Below, piece after piece: positions 20,890-30,158 of a stretch of 64,000 bases of DNA. The DNA is taken from assembly GCA_017983465.1 (NCBI GenBank), contig JAGOBK010000009.1:1-64000 (forward strand). Reading direction: 5' to 3'. The stretch's first letter is position 1. Every line of letters starts with the position of its first letter. The DNA is from Crocinitomicaceae bacterium. GTDB taxonomy: Bacteria > Bacteroidota > Bacteroidia > Flavobacteriales_D > Crocinitomicaceae. The position numbers and the translations under genes were made by a program. Below the pieces are notes generated by a model that was not told where the DNA came from, ran no database searches, and worked only from the letters and a program-made list of their open reading frames with translations.

Positions 20890-21423
20890 CTATTTTACTA
20901 ATTCTTGTTTTAATCGATTCAATTGGTTTGAAACGGATGCATCAATTTGGTGATCACCCATACGGACAATAAATCCACCAATTAAAGATTCATCTACATT
21001 TTCAGTGATTTCTATTGTTCCTTTGATGGATGCGCTAATTTTGGATGTGATTTCATTCTTCGTTTGTGCATCTAAAGTTTTTGCACTGATAATTGTTACG
21101 GGAACAATACCTCTGTGTTCTTTTAATTGAGTTAAAAAAGAACTTGCGATTTCAGTGATTAACACTTCTCTTCTATTCGTAGCGATCATTTCTAAAAAAG
21201 AAATGGACAATGCATCAAAATTTCCAAAAATTGATTTAATGATTTCAAGTTTTTTGTCCACCTTAATTAATGGAGAACTTAAAAACACTTGGAAATCATG
21301 AGCCTCGTTTGCAACCGTTATAATTTGTTGCATGTTATTTTCAATAACCTCGATTTTTTGTTGATCTAAGGCTAATTCCAATAATGCTTTCGCGTAACGT
21401 CCTGCTGCTTTCGTTGATTTCAT
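20890..21423 (-). CDS. atpH: ATP synthase F1 subunit delta
   Basis: 177 residues. The OSCP/delta signature is seen in RYAKALLELA near the N-terminus and DESLIGGFIVRMGDHQIDASV near the C-terminus. Links F1 to the peripheral stalk. Four bases separate it from atpF. Confidence 0.95.
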   Translation of the reverse strand: MKSTKAAGRYAKALLELALDQQKIEVIENNMQQIITVANEAHDFQVFLSSPLIKVDKKLEIIKSIFGNFDALSISFLEMIATNRREVLITEIASSFLTQLKEHRGIVPVTIISAKTLDAQTKNEITSKISASIKGTIEITENVDESLIGGFIVRMGDHQIDASVSNQLNRLKQELVK

Positions 21424-21427
21424 TTGA

Positions 21428-21922
21428 TTAATTCATTTGAATATCACCAGCAAGTTTTTCTGCTAATGCTTTTTGTTTTTCATCTGATGCCAATTCTCCA
21501 CGAACAACTTTTTCCGCGATTTCAACTGCCAATGTTGCCACGTGCGTTTTGATTTCAGCGATTGCTGCTGCTTTTTCACTGTTTATGTTCAAACGAGCTG
21601 CTTCAACAATTCTTTGTGCTTCGACTTTAGATTTCGTTTTCGCATCTTCAATCATATTATTAGCAGCTTCTTTCGCTTCTTTTAAAATATTATCACGTTC
21701 TGCACGCGCTTCTTTTAAAATTAGATCGTTTTCAGCTTTCAAAGCTTTCATTTCAGCTTGTGTTTTCACAGCTAATTCTAAAGCTTCAGAAATTTTTTGT
21801 TCACGTGCATTGACTGCGTTTAAAATAGGCTTCCAAGCAAATTTTGCTAGTAAGAACAAGAGAAGGCAAAAAACAATTCCTGTCCAGAACAATAAACCTA
21901 AGTCGGGTAATATTAAATCCAT
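21428..21922 (-). CDS. atpF: ATP synthase F0 subunit b
   Basis: 164 residues. One N-terminal membrane helix (about 8-28, LLFWTGIVFCLLLFLLAKF), then a long charged, alanine-rich coiled coil forming the peripheral stalk. Position between atpE and atpH is canonical. Confidence 0.95.
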   Translation of the reverse strand: MDLILPDLGLLFWTGIVFCLLLFLLAKFAWKPILNAVNAREQKISEALELAVKTQAEMKALKAENDLILKEARAERDNILKEAKEAANNMIEDAKTKSKVEAQRIVEAARLNINSEKAAAIAEIKTHVATLAVEIAEKVVRGELASDEKQKALAEKLAGDIQMN

Positions 21923-21989
21923 TTTCTTTTAATTAATGTGTTAAATATAAAGGTAGTTGAAACCAACCGTTCCAACTACCTTTAAAGAT

Positions 21990-22229
<240 letters not shown>

Positions 22230-22236
22230 TTACTAA

Positions 22237-23346
22237 TTAATGATGCGCTTCCTCTACCGCAGCTCCAATAAACAATGCTGAAAGCATCGCAAAAAGGAAT
22301 CCTTGTAAAAACGCAACTAAAACTTCCAAAATGGAAATAAACAAAGCCATCGGCACAGACAATCCTGCCCAAGCCATATTTTTATTCACGAAGATGATGG
22401 AAATCAATGCTAAAACAATAATGTGTCCCGCAGTAATGTTTGCGAATAAACGAATCATTAATGCAAATGGTTTTGTGAAAATACTAATGATCTCAATAGG
22501 CATCATAAAGAATTTCATTGGAACTGATACTCCTGGCATCCAGAAAATGTGTCCCCAATAGTTTTTGTTGCCTGAAAACAAGGTAACAACTAGGGTACAT
22601 ACAGCTAAAAATAAAGTGACAGTTATGTTTCCTGTTAAGTTTGCCCCACCTGGCAAGAAAGGAATCAATCCCAACATGTTATTGAACCAAATAAAGAAGA
22701 AAATCGTTAATAGATAAGGAACGTATTTCTCGTACTTGTGTTCATCTATATTAGCCTTCGCGATGTCATCACGTACCATGACAATAATTGGCTCGAAGAA
22801 TTTGGCAATTCCTTTTGGAGCAACGGCACCATTTTTACGGTAGAATTTAGCTACACTGAACATTACGATTAACACCAAAAAAGCACCCATTAAGAGAGAC
22901 ATCACATTTTTAGTAATCGAAAAATCTAAAGGTTGAGCGTTGTGGGGGTGTTCACCTTCGAAATGCAATTCGCCTTCAGAATTTAACTTATAAATTTCTT
23001 CATGATACATGGCATATCCTGTTGCAGGACCAACTCCTTTAACATAATGTAAACTTGCACCTTGTTCATTACCCTTTACTTCAACTGCCTTACCGTGGTA
23101 AAAATGATTTGAACTAAACGTTTTTAATCCATTATCTAATAAAATAATTGGTAAATAGATGCTAGTTCCACCATGTTCCGGTCCAAAAAGGTGCCATTCA
23201 TGCGCATCCTTGATGTGGTGCATAATCATTTCACTTACATTGAATTCTTTATCTTCATTCGCGAATGAAAAACCTGAAACCCCAACGAAGGCAAGTAAAA
23301 TTGCGACTTTTCGCATCAAAAATGAAAGTTTGCTGAATTGTTGCAT
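22237..23346 (-). CDS. atpB: ATP synthase F0 subunit a
   Basis: 369 residues, longer than the usual 230-270 because of an N-terminal extension of about 130 residues that begins with a signal-peptide-like segment (ending FSFANEDKEF) and is histidine-rich; such extensions are normal in Bacteroidota. The essential arginine lies in ALMIRLFANITAGH. First gene of the atp operon, 25 bases before atpE. Confidence 0.95.
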   Translation of the reverse strand: MQQFSKLSFLMRKVAILLAFVGVSGFSFANEDKEFNVSEMIMHHIKDAHEWHLFGPEHGGTSIYLPIILLDNGLKTFSSNHFYHGKAVEVKGNEQGASLHYVKGVGPATGYAMYHEEIYKLNSEGELHFEGEHPHNAQPLDFSITKNVMSLLMGAFLVLIVMFSVAKFYRKNGAVAPKGIAKFFEPIIVMVRDDIAKANIDEHKYEKYVPYLLTIFFFIWFNNMLGLIPFLPGGANLTGNITVTLFLAVCTLVVTLFSGNKNYWGHIFWMPGVSVPMKFFMMPIEIISIFTKPFALMIRLFANITAGHIIVLALISIIFVNKNMAWAGLSVPMALFISILEVLVAFLQGFLFAMLSALFIGAAVEEAHH

Positions 23347-23380
23347 TAGCGAATCTTTAAGCGAGTTTTAAAATTTTTTG

Positions 23381-23410
23381 CAAAGTTAGGTAAACTTTCT
23401 AAAGAAACAA
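23381..23410 (-). promoter_or_regulatory. Promoter of the atp operon
   Basis: On the reverse strand TTG (23410-23408), a 19-base spacer and TAACTTTG (23388-23381) match the Bacteroidota consensus exactly, leaving a leader of roughly 30 bases before atpB. Confidence 0.7.
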
Positions 23411-23428
23411 CTTAAATTTTTGAACAAA

Positions 23429-23965
23429 TCAACCACGAGTTTTCCTCAATTTCTTATAAAACTGGATTCCGATCATCAATAGAATAGCTACTCCAAAGAA
23501 TCCAAGAGTTCCATAAATCCAATTCAATGAATTTTTCATGCTGACTAGAAAGACAATTGCCACCAAAAAGAGTGTAGCTACTTCATTCCATAATCGGAGT
23601 TTACCGGATGTCCAACGAATCGTTCTTCGCTGACATTGCTTCATCATTTTTTGACTGTAAAAATGGTAAAGGAGTAGCAAACCAACGAATCCTAATTTCA
23701 TGTGCATCCATGGTTGAGATAAATAATATGCTGGTTGATCAACAATCATAATTGTTCCGAATACAACCGTTAAAATCATTGCCGGCGTGGTTATTATCCA
23801 CCACAGTCGTTTTTGCATGATGTCAAATTGCTCTTGAAGAATGCTTTTCTTAGGCTCTTCCTGTTCACTGGCCTCTACGAAATAGATGAATAAGCGAACC
23901 ATATAAAAGAGCCCGGCAAACCAACTGACCATAAAAATGATGTGTAGTGCTTTGATGTATAACAT
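23429..23965 (-). CDS. hemJ: Protoporphyrinogen oxidase HemJ (UPF0093 family)
   Basis: 178 residues, four predicted membrane helices. The first helix has the conserved pattern HIIFMVSWFAGLFYMVRLF with His8, and a later SGKLRLWNE segment supplies the conserved lysine/arginine. HemJ oxidises protoporphyrinogen IX to protoporphyrin IX in the inner membrane. It lies 2 kb from hemA-hemC-hemD, so the window carries four tetrapyrrole genes. A TACTTTTG box sits five bases before its ATG. Confidence 0.88.
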   Translation of the reverse strand: MLYIKALHIIFMVSWFAGLFYMVRLFIYFVEASEQEEPKKSILQEQFDIMQKRLWWIITTPAMILTVVFGTIMIVDQPAYYLSQPWMHMKLGFVGLLLLYHFYSQKMMKQCQRRTIRWTSGKLRLWNEVATLFLVAIVFLVSMKNSLNWIYGTLGFFGVAILLMIGIQFYKKLRKTRG

Positions 23966-23970
23966 ACCTA

Positions 23971-23978
23971 CAAAAGTA
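23971..23978 (-). promoter_or_regulatory. TAnnTTTG box five bases before the hemJ start
   Basis: TACTTTTG on the reverse strand, then TAGGT, then the ATG at 23965. Fits the -7 element; implies a leaderless or nearly leaderless transcript. Confidence 0.5.
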
Positions 23979-24001
23979 ATGGAATCAACTTGTATTCAGG
24001 G

Positions 24002-24009
24002 TATATTTG
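24002..24009 (+). promoter_or_regulatory. Candidate -7 element upstream of exported protein gene
   Basis: TATATTTG fits TAnnTTTG and lies 44 bases before the ATG at 24054. No TTG is found at the usual distance upstream, so this is a weak call. Confidence 0.35.
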
Positions 24010-24053
24010 TATTTTCGTTGACGATTTATTTTGAAGCGTAATTCCATTTATAG

Positions 24054-24866
24054 ATGAAACAGGTTGTATTAACTTCATTTTTCTTGTTATCCGTTTTCCT
24101 ATGTCTAGCACAGGAAAAACTCTTGTCCTTGGACGGAACGTTTCAAAACAATAATTTAGTCGTATACAATCCACCCCAATCTGATGGCTTTGGATTTTGT
24201 GTCACTAAAGTGCTTGTCAATGGGGAAATCTTACCTGCAGCGATTCAATCAGCTCATTTTGAAATAAATTTTCAGTTGTTTCAATTAAAAGTAGGCGAAA
24301 ATGTGTTCGTTGTTTTAGAACATGCAATTGGTTGTCAGCCTCGATTTATGAATCCAGAAATTCTGTTACCAAAGAGCACCTTTCGCTGTACTTCTATCAA
24401 TGTTGACAAAACTGGGGCGATTAATTGGACAACAGCGGACGAGGCAGGTTCTTTAGATTTTATCATTGAGCAATACCGCTGGAATAGATGGGTGGAAGCC
24501 GGACAAGTAAAAGGTAAAGGGACTAAACAATCCAATTCTTATTATTTTCAAATCACCCCGCATTCGGGCAAAAATCAAGTCCGTGTTTCGCAAATTGATA
24601 ATACGGGAGAAAAACGAAGTTCTCAAGTTGTTTTTTTCAATTCGGGACTTTCCTCAATGAAGATTAGTCCGACAAAGGTGCGAGACAATTTGTACTTTAA
24701 GACCGGATCGAAAGAAATGAAAACGAAATTTGAAGTTTACGATGCTTATGGAAACCTACTCAAAGTGGGATTCGCCAGCATGGTAGATTGCACCAACTTG
24801 GTTAGTGGGGTTTACTTTATAAATTTCGACAATCAAACCGAAAAATTCATCAAAATCGCCGAATAA
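24054..24866 (+). CDS. Exported protein with a T9SS-like C-terminal domain
   Basis: 270 residues with a signal peptide (MKQVVLTSFFLLSVFLCLAQ). The first half (LLSLDGTFQNNNLVVYNPP, then a CVTKVLVNGE strand) looks like a beta-sandwich. The last about 70 residues (KFEVYDAYGNLLKVG, LVSGVYFINFDN, KFIKIAE) resemble type A T9SS sorting domains, though weakly. Function unknown. Its stop overlaps the methylmalonyl-CoA epimerase ATG by one base. Confidence 0.7.
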   Translation: MKQVVLTSFFLLSVFLCLAQEKLLSLDGTFQNNNLVVYNPPQSDGFGFCVTKVLVNGEILPAAIQSAHFEINFQLFQLKVGENVFVVLEHAIGCQPRFMNPEILLPKSTFRCTSINVDKTGAINWTTADEAGSLDFIIEQYRWNRWVEAGQVKGKGTKQSNSYYFQITPHSGKNQVRVSQIDNTGEKRSSQVVFFNSGLSSMKISPTKVRDNLYFKTGSKEMKTKFEVYDAYGNLLKVGFASMVDCTNLVSGVYFINFDNQTEKFIKIAE

Positions 24867-25270
24867 TGAAACGCATTGAACACCTTGGAATTGCAGTGAA
24901 AAACTTAGAGGAAGCTATTCCGATGTATGAAGCGCTCCTAAATACTCCGTGCTACAAACGAGAAGGTGTGGCTTCAGAAGGTGTGATGACGGCCTTTTTT
25001 CAAATTGGCGAATCAAAAATAGAATTATTGGAAGCGACAAATGAGGAATCGCCAATTGCGAAGTTTCTTAGTAAAAATGGACCCGGATTTCACCATGTCG
25101 CTTTTGAAGTGGAAAACATTGAAGTAGAAATATCACGCCTTCAAACTGCTGGATTCCAACTCATACATGAAGTGGCGAAGGATGGTGCCGACAATAAACG
25201 AATTGCTTTTTTACATCCTAAATCTACTGGTTCATTGTTGGTGGAAATTTGTCAAGAGAAAAGCGCATAA
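24866..25270 (+). CDS. mce: Methylmalonyl-CoA epimerase
   Basis: 134 residues, vicinal oxygen chelate fold. Metal-binding and catalytic positions are visible in MKRIEHLGIAVKNLEEA, PGFHHVAFEV and LLVEICQ, in the usual order. Interconverts (R)- and (S)-methylmalonyl-CoA for propionate/branched-chain degradation with methylmalonyl-CoA mutase, which is not in the window. Tail overlaps the convergent HAD gene by 19 bases. Confidence 0.9.
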   Translation: MKRIEHLGIAVKNLEEAIPMYEALLNTPCYKREGVASEGVMTAFFQIGESKIELLEATNEESPIAKFLSKNGPGFHHVAFEVENIEVEISRLQTAGFQLIHEVAKDGADNKRIAFLHPKSTGSLLVEICQEKSA

Positions 25271-25863
25271 AATCCTGCGTCTTTCTGATAATAAAAGGTT
25301 TGCAACCCTGCTTCTTGAGCACCGGAAATGTGCTGTGGACTATCATCAATAAAAAGCACTGTACTCGGTGTCACCTGCAGCTGCTCACAGACCCAAACAA
25401 ATGTCTCTGGATGCGGCTTGCGCTGTTTGATTTCATGTGAAAGGAATACCTTTTCGAACAAGGACTCAAAAGGTACTTGACTCATTTTCGCCCATTCTCT
25501 TTTTACCTCCACCATGTGTAATTCATTGGTATTACTAAGTAGTGCAATGCGTTGTTTCTTTGCGAGTTCAAGGATTAATTGCACCTTCTTCTCTGAAAAA
25601 CTTAAAATCATTGCATTCCACGCATGGACAACTTCATTCGGACTTGTTCCCTTGCGGGTAGCATCAAGTAGTTTATTGATGAAATGTTGCGCTGAAATTT
25701 GACCTGTTTCAAATAAGTCAAAAAGTTGATTTTGTTGAAATTGGGTGTATTTCTCTTGAAAATCAACAGTCCCTAGTTGTATGAAAGCATTTTCAGTCGC
25801 TTGATAATCAATGTCAATGAGTACTCCGCCAAGGTCAAATAAAATCAGTTCGATGTCTTTCAT
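25252..25863 (-). CDS. HAD-superfamily hydrolase (YihX-like)
   Basis: The frame opens at 25935, but the ATG at 25863 (MKDIELILFDLGGVLIDID) is preferred because the HAD motif I then sits at the N-terminus as in relatives; 203 residues. Motif I is DLGGV, motif II LLSNTN, and motif IV FIDDSPQHISGAQEAG. The Gly at the second Asp position of motif I matches the YihX-type subgroup. Probably a phosphatase of a small metabolite; substrate unknown. A TATCTTCG box, one base off TAnnTTTG, lies four bases before this ATG. Confidence 0.85.
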   Translation of the reverse strand: MKDIELILFDLGGVLIDIDYQATENAFIQLGTVDFQEKYTQFQQNQLFDLFETGQISAQHFINKLLDATRKGTSPNEVVHAWNAMILSFSEKKVQLILELAKKQRIALLSNTNELHMVEVKREWAKMSQVPFESLFEKVFLSHEIKQRKPHPETFVWVCEQLQVTPSTVLFIDDSPQHISGAQEAGLQTFYYQKDAGFYALFS

Positions 25864-25954
25864 GTCACGAAGATACAGCCTTCGCGCGTTATTTGAATGT
25901 ATTCTAAATAATCGAACGTGACATTTCCATGACATTACAACTTTAGTAGGCTTG

Positions 25955-25962
25955 TACTTTTG
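25955..25962 (+). promoter_or_regulatory. -7 element of the hemA-hemC-hemD operon
   Basis: TACTTTTG, an exact TAnnTTTG. It overlaps the TTG codon that would otherwise extend hemA upstream, so it supports the GTG at 25981 as the true start, 18 bases downstream. No clear -33 TTG. Confidence 0.5.
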
Positions 25963-25980
25963 CAGTCAAAGATACTGATT

Positions 25981-27213
25981 GTGTTGAAGGACCTACATAT
26001 TATCGCATTTACGCATCGAAATTTAGACGTCAATAAAATTGGTTTATTACACATTGAGAAAGAAGACCAATTAGGGCATTTAGATCGATTAAAGCAAGCG
26101 CTGCAACTGGATGAACTTCAGTTTCTGTCAACGTGTAATCGTGTCGAAATTACGTTTGTCAAACAGCACAAACTCGATGAGGATTATGTCCACCAAATAC
26201 TTTCTTTGATTTATCCCAAATTGGTTCCGATTCAATTAGAGGAATTTGTTCACCGTGCGGAAATGTATTCTGGAAAAACAGCTGTGAAACATGCACTATC
26301 TGTGGCCTCCTCTATAGATTCCATGATTGTTGGTGAACGAGAGATCATCACACAGGTTCGACTAGCATATGAACATTGCAGAGATTTAGGATTAACGGGT
26401 GATTTTATTCGTTTATTGATTAAACAAGTCATTCAGTGCGCCAAACAAGTCTACACGGAAACTTCGATTTCCACTAAACCAGTGTCGGTTGTTTCATTGG
26501 CATATCACCATATGAAACAAATGAACATTCCATTGGATGCTCGAATTCTCATCATTGGTGCGGGAGTTACCAACACAACTATGTGTCGCTTTTTAAAGAA
26601 GCATGGTTTCAGAAATTTCCATGTATTTAACCGAACTCACGAACGCGCGGAGAAATTAGCCAATGAAATCAAAGGATCAGCGTATTCTCTTTCTGAGCTT
26701 GGAAAATTTGATAAAGGATTTGATGTCATCATTACCTGTACTGCAGCGAAACATCATGTGTTGACTCCTGAACTTTACGAATTTATTTTACAAAACGAAG
26801 CACATGAACGTGTGATTATCGACTTGGCTATTCCTCAAGATTTGGATGCGTCCATTTTGAACGCACATCCAATCAATTACTTGTCCATCGAATATTTACA
26901 GAAGATTTCTAACGAAAACCTGAAGGAGCGTTCGAAAGAAATTCTTCATGTAGAGCAAATCATCGCTGAGGCAATGGAAGCTTTCGAAAACTTGTTCAAG
27001 GAACGAAAAGTGGAAATTGCCATGAAAGATGTTCCGCAACAAGTCAAGGAAATTAAAAATATGGCATACGAGACGGTATTCCGTGAAGACTTAGACCAAC
27101 TCGATCCCCAAGCAAAAGAATTATTAGATAAAATCATTGGATACATGGAGAAAAAATACATCTCTGGACCGATGAAATTAGCCAAAGAAATTATACTTAA
27201 AAATGCAAACTAA
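25981..27213 (+). CDS. hemA: Glutamyl-tRNA reductase
   Basis: 410 residues from a GTG start (a TTG at 25984 is an alternative; the reading frame itself continues upstream to 25960). The catalytic cysteine lies in FLSTCNRVEITF, with the conserved SIDSMIVGEREIITQV block and a Rossmann segment ILIIGAGVTNTTMC for NADPH. Catalyses the first committed step of C5-pathway tetrapyrrole synthesis. Overlaps hemC by 11 bases. Confidence 0.92.
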   Translation: MLKDLHIIAFTHRNLDVNKIGLLHIEKEDQLGHLDRLKQALQLDELQFLSTCNRVEITFVKQHKLDEDYVHQILSLIYPKLVPIQLEEFVHRAEMYSGKTAVKHALSVASSIDSMIVGEREIITQVRLAYEHCRDLGLTGDFIRLLIKQVIQCAKQVYTETSISTKPVSVVSLAYHHMKQMNIPLDARILIIGAGVTNTTMCRFLKKHGFRNFHVFNRTHERAEKLANEIKGSAYSLSELGKFDKGFDVIITCTAAKHHVLTPELYEFILQNEAHERVIIDLAIPQDLDASILNAHPINYLSIEYLQKISNENLKERSKEILHVEQIIAEAMEAFENLFKERKVEIAMKDVPQQVKEIKNMAYETVFREDLDQLDPQAKELLDKIIGYMEKKYISGPMKLAKEIILKNAN

Positions 27214-28096
27214 TCCTAAGATCCGCATTGGTACACGTGGCAGTGACCTCGCTTTGTGGCAAGCTCATTTCGTACGTCGTCAATTGGAAGAGATTGGATG
27301 TGAAGTAAGTATTCAAATCATTGTTACCCAAGGTGACCGTATTCAAGACCTCAGTTTTGATAAATTGGAAGGAAAAGGATTTTTCACCAAAGAAATTGAA
27401 CAAGCGCTATTGAATGGCGAAGTAGATTTGGCGGTTCACTCCCACAAGGATCTTGAAACGACGCAACCAGCAGGATTGCACATTGCCGCCGTTTCCTACC
27501 GAGAAGATGCTTCCGAATTATTACTGATGAAACGCGAAGCATTTGATGCAAGTCAAGCATGGAATTTGAAAGCTAATGCTGTGATTGGAACCTCTTCCGC
27601 CCGAAGAAAAGCACAAATCATCGCTCAGCGGCCGGATTTAGAAATCAAAGAACTACGTGGAAATGTTCCCACAAGAATTGATAAACTGCGTCAAGGTCAA
27701 TACGATGCTATTTTATTAGCGCGTGCAGGTGTTTTGCGTTTGGAATTGGATTTATCGGACCTAGAAACAATCGTTTTAGATCCAACTTCGTTTATTCCAG
27801 CACCGGCTCAAGGTGTACTTGGATTACAAACACGTGTGGATGATGCCGCGACAACAGAAATTCTACAAAAATTGCATCATACTGATGTGGCAACCCGCAT
27901 CGGATTAGAGCGCTCCGTTCTTCGTCAAATGGACGGTGGCTGTCAATTGCCATTAGGCGTTTATTGTGTCGGAGACCAAGTTTACGTTTCCTATGCTCCT
28001 TCGGCGAAGGAAGCGGCAGAAAATCAGGTGTACACGTATGTCGTTGGACAAGAAGCGGCATTGGCACAAGAAATTGTACAGGAATTAAAAAAGTGA
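27203..28096 (+). CDS. hemC: Porphobilinogen deaminase (hydroxymethylbilane synthase)
   Basis: 297 residues. IRIGTRGSDLALWQA opens the protein, SSARRKAQ and ELRGNVPTRIDKL follow, and the cofactor-binding cysteine lies in MDGGCQLPLG. Polymerises four porphobilinogens. Its stop overlaps the hemD start in GTGA. Confidence 0.96.
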   Translation: MQTNPKIRIGTRGSDLALWQAHFVRRQLEEIGCEVSIQIIVTQGDRIQDLSFDKLEGKGFFTKEIEQALLNGEVDLAVHSHKDLETTQPAGLHIAAVSYREDASELLLMKREAFDASQAWNLKANAVIGTSSARRKAQIIAQRPDLEIKELRGNVPTRIDKLRQGQYDAILLARAGVLRLELDLSDLETIVLDPTSFIPAPAQGVLGLQTRVDDAATTEILQKLHHTDVATRIGLERSVLRQMDGGCQLPLGVYCVGDQVYVSYAPSAKEAAENQVYTYVVGQEAALAQEIVQELKK

Positions 28097-28767
28097 TACC
28101 GCACCGTATTTTTATCTCGCGTCCAATTCAAGAGGTTGGAAAAACACTACAAGAATTTGTTTCTAACGGAGGAGAATTAATCTCGGAATCATTGGTAAAC
28201 TTTGAACCAGTCTCGTTTGATCAAAACCTTTACTTTGAAGTTATCTTTTTCTCAAGTATACGCGCCGCAGCATTCTATTTTAAGCAAGAACCAACCATTC
28301 CTTTAGCACTTCAATACGCTTGTGCGGGACAAGAAACAGCAGAGAAACTTGAGAATCAATTTCAGATTTCATGTGATTTTATTGCCGCAAATGCGGGTAA
28401 TCCAAACGAAAGTGCCCAGATTTTTAAATCATGGTTAGGACAGCGCCATGTACTATTTCCAAAGAGCGAACAAAGTTTAAATACATATTCGAGTGTCCTT
28501 CCTATTGATCAGAGAACAGAAATCATTGTTTATAGAACTAATTCGATGTTCAAGCCTATTCCACCTTGTGACCTCTATATTTTTTCGAGTCCAAGTAATG
28601 CAAAGGCATTTTTGGAACATAACGAACTTCCGAACGAAGCGAATTGTTTGGCTTGGGGCTCTTCAACGTCGGCGTTTTTGACGTCTCGAGGAATTCCCGT
28701 TTCTTATCAGTTGCAGACAGGAACGTTGAAGGAATTAGATCAATTTTTAACTGATTTCTTAAGCTAA
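28093..28767 (+). CDS. hemD: Uroporphyrinogen-III synthase
   Basis: 224 residues from a GTG that overlaps the hemC stop by four bases (GTGA); an ATG-initiated reading frame starting inside hemC is rejected because its first 43 codons shadow hemC. HemD sequences are poorly conserved; recognised here from RIFISRP at the N-terminus, a two-lobe organisation, the ending FLTSRGIPVSYQ, and the operon position. Closes and inverts ring D. Confidence 0.82.
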   Translation: MIPHRIFISRPIQEVGKTLQEFVSNGGELISESLVNFEPVSFDQNLYFEVIFFSSIRAAAFYFKQEPTIPLALQYACAGQETAEKLENQFQISCDFIAANAGNPNESAQIFKSWLGQRHVLFPKSEQSLNTYSSVLPIDQRTEIIVYRTNSMFKPIPPCDLYIFSSPSNAKAFLEHNELPNEANCLAWGSSTSAFLTSRGIPVSYQLQTGTLKELDQFLTDFLS

Positions 28768-28779
28768 AAACGGATTCAG

Positions 28780-29778
28780 ATGAAATTTGAATTTTCGGAG
28801 CACATTACAACAGAATTGGTTCAGTTACTGGAGGAAACAACCCTTGGTACGAACGGCGCCATGTACAGACATCTGGACGTCAAGGACCGCATTTATCAAA
28901 CAGATTCCCCTCTTTGTTTTTCCTTAAAACGCAATGATCATTTATTAGCAAACATTACTTTTTGTAAGCGATCTTTCGGTTTGTATTTACGTTATTTTGC
29001 TTTTGACAAACGTTTCCAATCGAAGGGAAAGGCGCGTCAAAACATGCAGAAATCGGTCTTAAAGCAAGAAATCGAAGGAGTATTTCAACGCGTAGCGCAG
29101 GAACATCCTGGTCGGCTTAACATGTGTTACGCTTACATTGATGCGCGCAATGCACGAAGCAAATGGATGAGTGAGCAATTCGGATTTCAGACGAAAGCAA
29201 AATTAGCCACACAAACCTTTAGTCGTGTTTACCCCAAACAATTGAAAGGCTTAAGTAAAGAAGCGATGCAAACCGAACACCTCGAATTCATTCGCTCCAA
29301 ATACCAAAATCACACGGCATATTTTGAGGAATACCTGAAGGATGGATTCATCCATTGTTGGCGCTCCCCAGACGGAAAACTTTTGGCATTGGCCAAGTTC
29401 ACGGATGTGAGTTGGGAAATTAGTCGGCTTCCTGGAAAATTAGGCGGAGTGTTTGTCAAAGCGCTTCCTTATCTTCCGATTTTACGTAAGATAGTGAATG
29501 TGAAACACCACCAATTTTTAGTTCCGGAGGCAGTTTGCTTATTGGAAGAAAGTCCCACAAAACTTGCGGCTTTTTTATCAGGTGTTTTAGCTATGGAAAA
29601 ACGGCATACCATGCTTTGGTGGAACGATGAACGAGATCCACTCTATGTGAAATTAAAAGATCAGATGAACTGGGGAATCATGCACCGTATTTTAGGCGTC
29701 TCCCCGGTGGATGTAGTCATTCGTGGTGATTTCCATCCTGAAAGCCCTATGTATATTGCGGCTTTCGATATGATTTAA
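28780..29778 (+). CDS. Possible GNAT-type acyltransferase, conserved in Bacteroidota
   Basis: 332 residues. The first half resembles a GNAT fold: LCFSLKRNDHLLANITFCKR, then an arginine- and lysine-rich turn (RFQSKGKARQNMQ) where acetyl-CoA would bind, then CYAYIDARNARSKWMSEQFGFQ, which is the typical late GNAT strand-helix-strand. The second half (about 165-332) is not recognised. Twelve bases after hemD, so possibly on the same transcript, with no obvious tie to haem. Enzymatic role is inference. Confidence 0.6.
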   Translation: MKFEFSEHITTELVQLLEETTLGTNGAMYRHLDVKDRIYQTDSPLCFSLKRNDHLLANITFCKRSFGLYLRYFAFDKRFQSKGKARQNMQKSVLKQEIEGVFQRVAQEHPGRLNMCYAYIDARNARSKWMSEQFGFQTKAKLATQTFSRVYPKQLKGLSKEAMQTEHLEFIRSKYQNHTAYFEEYLKDGFIHCWRSPDGKLLALAKFTDVSWEISRLPGKLGGVFVKALPYLPILRKIVNVKHHQFLVPEAVCLLEESPTKLAAFLSGVLAMEKRHTMLWWNDERDPLYVKLKDQMNWGIMHRILGVSPVDVVIRGDFHPESPMYIAAFDMI

Positions 29779-29782
29779 GTTC

Positions 29783-30157
29783 TTATCGTCTCGAATCAAT
29801 CAAACGTTCAATCACCATGGCTGTGATGCGTTTATCGAAATCGGATTTGTTTAATTGGTATTGTTGAAATTCTTCCGTTGTCATAAGACCGGTAACCATA
29901 CCAATAAATTGATACTTGATTCCAGTATTCTTTGCGAAAACGTTTTTCACCTCAGCACGCTGTTCTTCTTGAATGATTCGTTTAAAACAATGATCGAGAA
30001 TGACATTGGATTTTGATTCAATGACAAATAGGTCATGTTGAAATTTCAGAATTGGACGCAAAACTTCGTTTTGGAAACGTTCAATTGGCGTTGCATGTTC
30101 ATTTTCAGTAAATACGTCTGGACGTAAGTTTTGAAGGTGTTCAGTTTCTCTAGACAT
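29783..30157 (-). CDS. Conserved protein of unknown function in MazG operon
   Basis: 124 residues, charged and mostly helical, no signal peptide or membrane helix. I recognise no domain. Separated by one base from the degenerate DEAD-box-like gene upstream, so the two are almost certainly co-translated. Ends four bases from the convergent GNAT-like gene. Confidence 0.65.
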   Translation of the reverse strand: MSRETEHLQNLRPDVFTENEHATPIERFQNEVLRPILKFQHDLFVIESKSNVILDHCFKRIIQEEQRAEVKNVFAKNTGIKYQFIGMVTGLMTTEEFQQYQLNKSDFDKRITAMVIERLIDSRR

Positions 30158-30158
30158 A

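Noticed and set aside
25960..25980. TTG start for hemA
   Set aside because: The codon overlaps an exact TAnnTTTG promoter element; the GTG at 25981 gives the usual N-terminus.
27964..28092. ATG-initiated longer hemD beginning inside hemC
   Set aside because: Its first 43 codons shadow hemC; the GTG at 28093 in a GTGA overlap gives a proper HemD N-terminus.
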